From assembly GCA_037893245.1 (NCBI GenBank), contig JBAIAA010000784.1:558001-622000 (forward strand): a stretch of 64,000 bases of DNA, read 5' to 3'. Positions 8,015 to 16,100 of this stretch are shown here, one piece after another. This DNA comes from Crossaster papposus (lineage: Eukaryota > Echinodermata > Asteroidea > Velatida > Solasteridae). The notes below the pieces were generated by a model. That model was not told the origin of the DNA and did no database searches. It saw only the letters and a program-made list of their open reading frames with translations. Each line of letters begins with the position of its first letter. Position 1 is the first letter of the stretch. A program made the translations under genes and the position numbers.

Positions 8015-8560
8015 ATGGCGCGCAGTGCGGCCGACAAGCGACGGCCGCCCAAGGCGTCGCCGCGTCGCCGACTGCGTCGCAAACCCTACGGGGCGCGGGA
8101 GAGTGAGCTGCCACTCGTCGACAGCAGCCAGTCGCAGTACACTAGCGACGCGCACGAGATACAAGCGCACATGCCCAAGTTGCCCTGCGGCGACAACACC
8201 GGGCCGCAGGCGGCGCATCGCGCGCGGGCGCACTCGTGCTCGCGCGATAGGGCGCATAAGATCAATCGGCGTCGGCGCAGTCACTCCGCGCAGCCACGCG
8301 ACGACACGCGTCCGGCCCAGCACGTGCAGCTGCTCTACACGCAGTTTATGCACATATGGCTGGACGCGCGTCGCGACCGCATGGCGCGCATTCCGCGTCG
8401 AAAGCGACGCCCCAAGTTCCATGCGCCGGCGCCGCTCACCATCACCAAGCGAGAGAGTGAGCTGACACTCTGCAACAACAGCCCGCCGCAGTACAAGGGC
8501 ACCTCACTGCCGCACAAACAGAAGTGTGCCGGCAAGTGCAGCCAGCTGCCCTCCGAGTAG
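8015..8560 (+). CDS. Orphan basic protein with internal duplication (181 aa)
   Basis: Not recognised. It is an Arg/Lys-rich protein (KRRPP, SPRRRLRRK, RRRR and RRKRRPK clusters) that would suit nucleic-acid binding or nuclear location. It has two related halves: MAR at 1 and 123, RESEL at 28-32 and 146-150, and QY at 41-42 and 159-160. The duplication is also visible in the DNA (GAGAGTGAGCTG at about 8098 and 8452). Coding potential is supported by GC-rich codons in an AT-rich setting and by a good start context (A at -3, G at +4). Overlapping ORFs in other frames are low-complexity Arg/Ala/Ser shadows. It lies inside mobile DNA with another basic-protein ORF downstream on the same strand, so it probably belongs to an unidentified element. 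No enzyme motif is seen. Confidence 0.5.
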   Translation: MARSAADKRRPPKASPRRRLRRKPYGARESELPLVDSSQSQYTSDAHEIQAHMPKLPCGDNTGPQAAHRARAHSCSRDRAHKINRRRRSHSAQPRDDTRPAQHVQLLYTQFMHIWLDARRDRMARIPRRKRRPKFHAPAPLTITKRESELTLCNNSPPQYKGTSLPHKQKCAGKCSQLPSE

Positions 8561-8567
8561 ACTTGAT

Positions 8568-8703
8568 CCAAGTCGGGATTATGTGGTAACATTGCTCATG
8601 GTCATCCACACTGTGCGCCTCGCGTCACGTCCACGCTTATCAGTAGCGCGCCCTCATGCGCCACCCATGCTCATGTGTGGTTCAGAAATCCCGACTTGAC
8701 GGA
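8568..8703. promoter_or_regulatory. Inverted pair of a CAAGTCGGGATT motif after the first orphan ORF
   Basis: CCAAGTCGGGATT (8568-8580) starts eight bases after the stop codon, and AAATCCCGACTTGACGGA (8686-8703) is its inverse about 105 bp on. The extended form TCCGTCAAGTCGG recurs on the plus strand at 9180. It could bracket a transcript end, bind a protein, or be a transposon-end relic. Function is inferred only. Confidence 0.35.
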
Positions 8704-8840
8704 TGTGCCACACGTTTGTACACAACCTATGGGCTCATCTACCGAAAACGGTAGAGGCCAATCAAATTGCAGAATTGTATAAATTAGCATATATCTGTAA
8801 TAATATGAACTTTGACCCAGTTGTGTGACGGACATACGTG

Positions 8841-8902
8841 GACATTGTGATGTACAATGTACATACACATGTGCATTGTGTACATTATGTGTAAATGTAC
8901 AA
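8841..8902. repeat. Short palindrome-rich block of TGTACATTGT variants
   Basis: Several near-copies in both orientations (ACATTGTGATGTACAATGTACA, GCATTGTGTACATTATG), with one more at 8926-8935. This is low-complexity, hairpin-prone DNA. Confidence 0.5.
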
Positions 8903-9332
8903 ACGGTTTAATAGTCTTGCTATCGTGTACATTGTCCGGCCGTTAAGTTTTCACTATACCATACTCTAACTAAATAAACGAAGTATGGACGCAGTTATTT
9001 AATTTGAAAAAGGCATCTAGTGACAGTACTGCCTACCATTCCTCCATAGTCCGTTAGCGGTCTAGCGAGTCCGTACCGATTGGCGGACTTATTTGGCATA
9101 CATCGCGCATAACCATGTGATGCGTATGCAAATAATTTATGAATAACTACATATCACCGCGGGGGGTTTGATTGGCCGATCCGTCAAGTCGGATTTACTG
9201 CACTGACATGATGACATCGCGTTGATGCCGATAGCGGAACGACAACCAGATGACGGCGCCTTTTTTCTAAGGCCAACAAAGCACATAACTATTCGGCCGG
9301 ATTGACGAAAGCAAATTGGTAGTCTTAACTCC

Positions 9333-10016
9333 ATGGTAAGTCCGACTTGGGTCAAGTCTACCCTCCGAGTACATTGCGCGCGCCTCTACGCGGCATACGA
9401 GAAATTGCGCCGACTGCGCACGCACAAGCGGCGTATCGCCCGCCTCTTCAAAGAGGATGCGCAGTGGTGGGCGCACACGGGCGTCAAAGCGCTGCTGCCG
9501 CCGTCGCCGGCCACCATCATCGAGCTCCTCTTCAAAGAGGATGCGCAGTGGTGGGCGCAAACGGGCGCAAAAGCGCTGCTGGCGCCGCCCGTGACGGTCG
9601 AGCAGACGTCGCTCCCAACGCCTGCCATGCAAATCGTACAGTCGCCCGGCGCCGACATGACGATGCTCGGTCACGTCGCTGGCGCTCGTACGGCGAAAGC
9701 CAAAAAGAAGCGCGCGAGCGTTGCAGTGAAAAATCTGCCCAAGCGCGCCGCCACCAGCACATCCGCGCAGCCAAGCAGCGCAGCGCCGCCACCGCAAAAG
9801 CGGGCGCAACCGAAGCGCAAAGAGCAGCGCGAGCGTCTGTGGCAGTTGCAGTCGGCCGCTGTCGACGCCGAGTTTGCCGCTTACGACAGTCGCGCCGACA
9901 ACCGTGACGCGCTCGAAGCGCGCTTGCGTGAGCTTGTTGCCATGGCGGCGGACGGTGACTGCATTCTGTCGGCGCGCGAAAAACTTCTTACTGTTCAAAC
10001 ACAAGCTACTAAATAA
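9333..10016 (+). CDS. Orphan basic protein with tandem LFKEDAQWWA motif (227 aa)
   Basis: Not recognised. Residues 11-40 are a basic, probably helical segment. LFKEDAQWWA-TG-KALL occurs twice, at 38-55 and 66-83, from an 84-bp in-frame tandem duplication (9443-9497 and 9527-9581). Residues 120-168 form a Lys/Arg/Ala/Pro-rich linker. Residues 168-220 look like an amphipathic helix (LWQLQSAAVDAEF, ALEARLRELV). GC-rich codons and an AATAAA overlapping the stop codon (10013-10018) support expression from the plus strand. The opposite-strand ORF over 9267-10004 is Arg/Leu-rich and looks like a shadow. The start context ATGGTAAGT is also a perfect splice-donor sequence, so the true 5' end may come from splicing. 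Confidence 0.5.
   Translation: MVSPTWVKSTLRVHCARLYAAYEKLRRLRTHKRRIARLFKEDAQWWAHTGVKALLPPSPATIIELLFKEDAQWWAQTGAKALLAPPVTVEQTSLPTPAMQIVQSPGADMTMLGHVAGARTAKAKKKRASVAVKNLPKRAATSTSAQPSSAAPPPQKRAQPKRKEQRERLWQLQSAAVDAEFAAYDSRADNRDALEARLRELVAMAADGDCILSAREKLLTVQTQATK
9443..9581 (+). repeat. 84-bp in-frame tandem duplication inside the second orphan ORF
   Basis: CCTCTTCAAAGAGGATGCGC begins at 9443 and at 9527, 84 bp (28 codons) apart, with near identity over about 55 bp. The reading frame is maintained, which suggests selection or recency. Confidence 0.85.
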
Positions 10017-10018
10017 AA
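10013..10018 (+). terminator. Polyadenylation signal AATAAA overlapping the stop codon
   Basis: AATAAA lies at the end of the 227-aa ORF, ten bases before the terminal inverted repeat of the next element. A second AATAAA lies inside that repeat at about 10057-10062. Confidence 0.4.
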
Positions 10019-10027
10019 GAAAGTGGA

Positions 10028-10281
10028 CAAGTCAAAGGTAAAATGCTCTGAGAGCATAATAAAAGGGCCAACGGGTTTCCAGTTAAAGTAAAATGCTGTG
10101 CGAGCATTCCAGCTAAAGTAAAATGCTGTCTCAGCACTGCACTCGCGTCAAAAAGGAAGTGGACAAGAGAATGCCAACGAGTTTTACCTCTTACCCCCCA
10201 ACAAGCGCAGACCGAGCGAAAGGTCAGCAGGTGTGGGCCACTAGTTCGGTGTGGGCGGGTCGAAACCGTTGCCCTCCCACC
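10028..10281 (+). repeat. Left 254-bp terminal inverted repeat with stem-loop iterons
   Basis: Three successive units GGTAAAATGCTCTGAGAGCAT, AGTAAAATGCTGTGCGAGCAT and AGTAAAATGCTGTCTCAGCA lie at about 10038-10136. Each ends in a small dyad (ATGCTCT-G-AGAGCAT, AATGCT-GTGCG-AGCATT, TGCTG-TCT-CAGCA). They are candidate binding sites for a transposase or replication protein (inference). Confidence 0.85.
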
Positions 10282-11316
10282 GAGCAGTAGATGTTAACTG
10301 GTTAGCACCGTACCGTAATCACTGCATTTATTTGCATACACTAATGCTGGTGGGTCATCGTAAGATAGCCATTACGGCTTGGATGGAGTTCAATTTTGGT
10401 TTTGCGTTGCTATAAAGAGTACTATCACCAATGTTCGATATACGCTGCGCGCTCTCCTGCACTGACGACACTGTCTGAGAGGTCCTAGGTGCCGCTATGC
10501 ACGCTCTTCTACTCTGGCGCATACTAGCTACGCCCATAATTCTAACCTACACCCTCCAGCTAGCCCAAGACACTTGACAGCCTTCGCTCCGCTTTGCATG
10601 CACATCTGCGCCGGCGTACTTTCAGCATCTGTCAGCTACACCTAATGCATGAGCGCCTGTGCCTGCATAGGGTTGCACTTCATACACTGCAACAGGTCAT
10701 CACGTCAGTTGACAATGACAATTCTACTTAGCACCGCCTTCTTTCTCCCCCTTTAGACCACCGTACGTAGCTGTGCATTGCGCGCATTTGTCTCACAAAC
10801 GCTCGCAAATACACAGCGAACGCACGCTTTCTCTAATTCATCCGACACGTGTGCCGGATTCCAAAAAAACCGATGTCACCTTGCTTCAATACTCAACAAC
10901 TTTCGCACGGAAACATGTGAGCGCCAACAGCAGCATACTTACTACTTGATACACAGCGCGCACAGAGCGGGTAAGAAGTGAACTTCACCGTGGGCCCACA
11001 GCGCGTGTCGAGATTATCCGTTAATAAGCCCATTATAAGCTTATTTATAAGCTCGTGCTCATCCGCCCTATCGCGCGAGCACGAGTTATTGTTTACGCGC
11101 CGTCTATTTCGTGCCAGTTATTCAGCTACGTGACCACCGACCGCGTTACATAGCCGGTGATCGCCTTCCCACTCTCTTGCGTTGCGGCCTTCTCTCTCTC
11201 GCAGAGAGTGCAGCGCTTTCCCCTCCAATGCGTGTGTCTCTCTCTCATTGGCTCATTGAGTCGGTGCTTTAGACTACCCGATTGTGAGTCCATGCTGCTA
11301 TGGGAGGAGGGGGCGA
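10282..11316. other. Interior of the inverted-repeat element, no gene seen
   Basis: About 1 kb with no supported ORF. It holds a hairpin CTCGTGCTC...GAGCACGAG (about 11052-11085) whose right half is part of a 23-bp exact antisense match (11064-11086) to the first orphan ORF at 8232-8254, plus TATAAGCTTATTTATAAGC near 11034-11052 and a CT-rich stretch around 11190-11260. Confidence 0.5.
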
Positions 11317-11570
11317 GGTGGGAGGGCAACGGTTTCGACCCGCCCACACCGAACTAGTGGCCCACACCGGCTGACCTTTCGCTCGGTCTGCGCTTGTTGG
11401 GGGGTAAGAGGTAAAACTCGTTGGCATTCTCTTGTCCACTTCCTTTTTGACGCGAGTGCAGTGCTGAGACAGCATTTTACTTTAGCTGGAATGCTCGCAC
11501 AGCATTTTACTTTAACTGGAAACCCGTTGGCCCTTTTATTATGCTCTCAGAGCATTTTACCTTTGACTTG
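11317..11570 (-). repeat. Right 254-bp terminal inverted repeat, abutting the satellite
   Basis: Reverse complement of 10028-10281 with one mismatch. The base after its final CTTG (11570) is already satellite spacer (TTTATTAAATG). Confidence 0.85.
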
Positions 11571-12467
11571 TTTATTAAATGTGAATAGCAGTGAAGCAAA
11601 AATACCTAGTTAGCAAAGCGAGGTTTTGGTCCTCGGACCTCTGGGTTATGGGCCCATCACGCTCCCGCTGCACCACTCTGCGTAACTATTTGTAATGAAA
11701 ATGAAATCACTTTCAAGGAAATAATTATCCTGAGCAGACCGAGGTTGTGGTCAACCAAACTCTCGGGTACTGACCAAGAAAGTGTCTACTTTGTCACTCC
11801 GAGTCGAGTACCTCATGTCATACCAAAAACTTGTTAGCAGAGCGAGGTTTCGATCCTCGGACCTCTGGGTTATGGGCCCAGCACGCTTCAACTGCGCCAC
11901 TATGCCTCATGTAAATTTAGAAAATGCAAACAAAATTAAAGCAGACATTCTAAAAACATTCTACAATATTTATTAAATGTGAATAGCAGTGAAGCAAAAA
12001 TAACTAGTTAGCAAAGCGAGGTTTTGGTCCTCGGACCTCTGGGCTATGGGCCCATCACGCTCCCGCTGCACTACTCTGCGTAACTATTTTTAATGAAAAT
12101 GAAATCCCTATCAAATACAAAATTATCCTGAGCAGACCGAGGTTGTGATCATCCGAAAATGCAAACAAAATGAAAGCAGACATTCTAAAAACATTCTACA
12201 ATATTTATTAAATGTGAATAGCAGTGAAGCAAAAATACCTCGTTAGCAAAGCGAGGTTTTGGTCTTCGGACCTCTGGGTTATGGGCCCATCACGCTCCCA
12301 CAGCACCACTCTGCGTAACTATTTGTAATGAAAATGAAATCACTTTCAAGAAAATAATTTTCCTGAGCAGACCGAGGTTGTGGTCAACCAAACTCTCGGG
12401 TACTGACCAAGAAAGTGTCTACTTTGTCACTCCGAGTCGAGTACCTCATGTCATACCAAAAACTTGT

Positions 12468-12539
12468 TAGCAGAGCGAGGTTTCGATCCTCGGACCTCTG
12501 GGCTATGGGCCCATCACGCTCCCGCTGCACTACTCTGCG
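12468..12539 (-). tRNA. Hybrid m2/m3 initiator-tRNA module, best-preserved fold in the window
   Basis: Recombination inside the module joined an m2 3' half (T-loop ATCGAAA, 3' acceptor CTCTGCT) to an m3 5' half (CGCAGAG, D-loop AGCGGGA). The acceptor pairs at six of seven positions, the D stem GTGC/GCGT pairs with wobble, the anticodon loop is CCCATAG, T-arm CGAGG/CCTCG is perfect, and the A and B boxes are intact. Further copies are at 14931-15002, 18599-18670 and 23231-23302. Of all modules seen, this is closest to a functional initiator tRNA gene. Confidence 0.65.
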
Positions 12540-13094
12540 TAACTATTTTTAATGAAAATGAAATCCCTATCAAATACAAAATTATCCTGAGCAGACCGAG
12601 GTTGTGATCATCCGAACTCTCGGTTACTGACCAAGAAAGGGTCTACTTTGTCACTCTGAGTCGAGTACTTCAAGTCATACCAAAAACTTATTAGCAGCAG
12701 AACGAGGTTTTGATCCTCGGCACTCTGGGTTATAGGCCCAGCAAGCTTCCACTGCGCCACCATGCCTCATGTAAATTTAGAAAAACAACAAACAAAATAA
12801 AAGCAGACATTCAAAAAACATTCTAAAATAATTATTAAATTTGAATAACAGTGAAGCAAAAATACCTCTTTAGCAGAGCGAGGTTTCGGTCCTCGGGCCT
12901 CTGGGTTATGGGCCCATCACGATCCCACTGCACCACTCTGTGTAACTATTTGTAATGAAAATGAAATCACTTTCAAAGAAATAATTATCCTGAACAGACC
13001 GAGGTTGTGGTCAACCAAACTCTCGGGTACTGACCAAGAAAGTGTCTACTTTGTCACTCCGAGTCGAGTACCTCATGTCATACCAAAAACTTGT

Positions 13095-13166
13095 TAGCAG
13101 AGCGAGGTTTCGATCCTCGGACCTCTGGGTTACGGGCCCAGCACGCTTCAACTGCGCCACTATGCC
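13095..13166 (-). tRNA. m2 module with CGT anticodon
   Basis: Plus-strand GGGTTACGGGCCC gives loop CCCGTAA, anticodon CGT instead of CAT; the rest of the fold is unchanged. The same variant is at 15558, 16359, 19226, 20430, 55493, 56697 and 59503 (each 72 nt). It is confined to the two edge blocks and absent from the homogeneous core. Confidence 0.6.
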
Positions 13167-16100
13167 TCATGTAAATTTAGAAAATGAAAACAAAATGAAA
13201 GCAGACATTCTAAAAACATTCTACAATATTTATTAAATGTGAATAGCAGTGAAGCAAAAATACCTAGTTAGCAAAGCGAGGTTTTGGTCCTCGGACCTCT
13301 GGGCTATGGGCCCATCACGGTCCCGCTGCACTACTCTGCGTAACTATTTTTAATGAAAATGAAATCCCTATCAAATACAAAATTATCCTGAGAAGACCGA
13401 GGTTGTGATCATCCGAACTCTCGGTTACTGACCAAGAAAGGGTCTACTTTGTCACTCTGAGTCGAGTACTTCAAGTCATACCAAAAACTTATTAGCAGCA
13501 GAACGAGGTTTTGATCCTCGGCACTCTGGGTTATAGGCCCAGCAAGCTTCCACTGCGCCACCATGCCTCATGTAAATTTAGAAAAACAACAAACAAAATA
13601 AAAGCAGACTTTCTAAAAACATTCTAAAATAATTATTAAATTTGAATAACAGTGAAGCAAAAATACCTCTTTAGCAGAGCGAGGTTTCGGTCCTCGGGCC
13701 TCTGGGTTATGGGCCCATCACGATCCCACTGCACCACTCTGCGTAACTATTTGTAATGAAAATGACATCACTTTCAAGGAAATAATTATCCTGAGCAGAC
13801 CGAGGTTGTGGTCAACCAAACTCTCGATACTGACCAAGAAAGTGTCTACTTTGTCACTCTGAGTCGAGTACTTCAAGTCATACCAAAAACTTATTAGCAG
13901 CAGAACGAGGTTTTGATCCTCGGCACTCTGGGTTATAGGCCCAGCAAGCTTCCACTGCGCCACCATGCCTCATGTAAATTTAGAAAAACAACAAACAAAA
14001 TAAAAGCAGACATTCAAAAAACATTCTAAAATAATTATTAAATTTGAATAACAGTAAAGCAAAAATACCTCTTTAGCAGAGCGAGGTTTCGGTCCTCGGG
14101 CCTCTGGGTTATGGGCCCATCACGATCCCACTGCACCACTCTGCGTAACTATTTGTAATGAAAATGAAATCACTTTCAAGGAAATAATTATCCTGAGCAG
14201 ACCGAGGTTGTGGTCAACCAAACTCTCGGGTACTGACCAAGAAAGTGTCTACTTTGTCACTCCGAGTCGAGTACCTCATGTCATACCAAAAACTTGTTAG
14301 CAGAGCGAGGTTTCGATCCTCGGACCTCTGGGTTATGGGCCCAGCACGCTTCAACTGCGCCACTATGCCTCATGTAAATTTAGAAAATGCAAACAAAATT
14401 AAAGCAGACATTCTAAAAACATTCTACAATATTTATTAAATGTGAATAGCAGTGAAGCAAAAATAACTAGTTAGCAAAGCGAGGTTTTCGTCCTCGGACC
14501 TCTGGGCTATGGGCCCATCACGCTCCCGCTGCACTACTCTGCGTAACTATTTTTAATGAAAATGAAATCCCTATCAAATACAAAATTATCCTGAGCAGAC
14601 CGAGGTTGTGATCATCCGAAAATGCAAACAAAATGAAAGCAGACATTCTAAAAACATTCTACAATATTTATTAAATGTGAATAGCAGTGAAGCAAAAATA
14701 CCTCGTTAGCAAAGCGAGGTTTTGGTCTTCGGACCTCTGGGTTATGGGCCCATCACGCTCCCACAGCACCACTCTGCGTAACTATTTGTAATGAAAATGA
14801 AATCACTTTCAAGAAAATAATTTTCCTGAGCAGACCGAGGTTGTGGTCAACCAAACTCTCGGGTACTGACCAAGAAAGTGTCTACTTTGTCACTCCGAGT
14901 CGAGTACCTCATGTCATACCAAAAACTTGTTAGCAGAGCGAGGTTTCGATCCTCGGACCTCTGGGCTATGGGCCCATCACGCTCCCGCTGCACTACTCTG
15001 CGTAACTATTTTTAATGAAAATGAAATCCCTATCAAATACAAAATTATCCTGAGCAGACCGAGGTTGTGATCATCCGAACTCTCGGTTACTGACCAAGAA
15101 AGGGTCTACTTTGTCACTCTGAGTCGAGTACTTCAAGTCATACCAAAAACTTATTAGCAGCAGAACGAGGTTTTGATCCTCGGCACTCTGGGTTATAGGC
15201 CCAGCAAGCTTCCACTGCGCCACCATGCCTCATGTAAATTTAGAAAAACAACAAACAAAATAAAAGCAGACATTCAAAAAACATTCTAAAATAATTATTA
15301 AATTTGAATAACAGTGAAGCAAAAATACCTCTTTAGCAGAGCGAGGTTTCGGTCCTCGGGCCTCTGGGTTATGGGCCCATCACGATCCCACTGCACCACT
15401 CTGTGTAACTATTTGTAATGAAAATGAAATCACTTTCAAAGAAATAATTATCCTGAACAGACCGAGGTTGTGGTCAACCAAACTCTCGGGTACTGACCAA
15501 GAAAGTGTCTACTTTGTCACTCCGAGTCGAGTACCTCATGTCATACCAAAAACTTGTTAGCAGAGCGAGGTTTCGATCCTCGGACCTCTGGGTTACGGGC
15601 CCAGCACGCTTCAACTGCGCCACTATGCCTCATGTAAATTTAGAAAATGCAAACAAAATGAAAGCAGACATTCTAAAAACATTCTACAATATTTATTAAA
15701 TGTGAATAGCAGTGAAGCAAAAATACCTAGTTAGCAAAGCGAGGTTTTGGTCCTCGGACCTCTGGGCTATGGGCCCATCACGCTCCCGCTGCACTACTCT
15801 GCGTAACTATTTTTAATGAAAATGAAATCCCTATCAAATACAAAATTATCCTGAGCAGACCGAGGTTGTGATCATCCGAACTCTCGGTTACTGACCAAGA
15901 AAGGGTCTACTTTGTCACTCTGAGTCGAGTACTTCAAGTCATACCAAAAACTTATTAGCAGCAGAACGAGGTTTTGATCCTCGGCACTCTGGGTTATAGG
16001 CCCAGCAAGCTTCCACTGCGCCACCATGCCTCATGTAAATTTAGAAAAACAACAAACAAAATAAAAGCAGACATTCAAAAAACATTCTAAAATAATTATT

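Larger units (their letters stand above)
8561..9332. other. Intergenic stretch between the two orphan ORFs
   Basis: About 770 bp without a supported gene. It contains an inverted pair CAAGTCGGGATT / AATCCCGACTTG (8569-8580 and 8687-8698), a further copy of the motif TCCGTCAAGTCGG at 9180-9192, a possible TATA-like GTATAAATTAG near 8777, and a palindrome-rich block of TGTACATTGT variants at 8841-8902. Confidence 0.5.
2318..11570. mobile_element. 9.25-kb composite insertion inside the satellite
   Basis: The satellite reads CAATA up to 2316 and TTTATTAAATG from 11571, which together restore the uninterrupted spacer seen in every other unit. Between them lies non-satellite DNA. At most one base (T) could be a target duplication. 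The left end begins CTAGGG followed by the hairpin GTGACGC-GGGA-GCGTCAC; the right end is the terminus of a 254-bp inverted repeat. The contents are nested elements described separately. The mechanism is unclear. Lack of a duplication, an A/T or T/T target, and CTAG beside a GC hairpin on the minus strand resemble rolling-circle (Helitron/Helentron) ends, but the other end does not fit a classical Helitron. Confidence 0.8.
10028..11570. mobile_element. 1543-bp element with 254-bp terminal inverted repeats
   Basis: The terminal repeats 10028-10281 and 11317-11570 are equal in length and differ by one base by eye (CAGCAGG against CAGCCGG), so the element is very young or is kept uniform. Termini are CAAGTCAAAGG...CCTTTGACTTG. 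The 1035-bp interior has no convincing ORF, so the element is non-autonomous if mobile. There is no target duplication: the left flank is the end of the second orphan ORF and the right flank is satellite. Its right end is therefore also the right end of the 9.25-kb insertion. It may be a terminus of a larger element rather than an independent insertion. The superfamily is not identified. Confidence 0.75.

Noticed and set aside
8003..8465. Other ORFs overlapping 8015-8560 in frame 3 and on the minus strand
   Set aside because: Low-complexity Arg/Ser/Thr or Val/Arg translations that follow GC content. The 181-aa frame has the best start context and a duplicated motif.
9267..10004. 245-aa minus-strand ORF opposite the second orphan ORF
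   Set aside because: Arg/Leu-rich composition typical of a GC-rich antisense shadow. The plus strand has the in-frame duplication, a natural residue mix and a polyadenylation signal at its stop.
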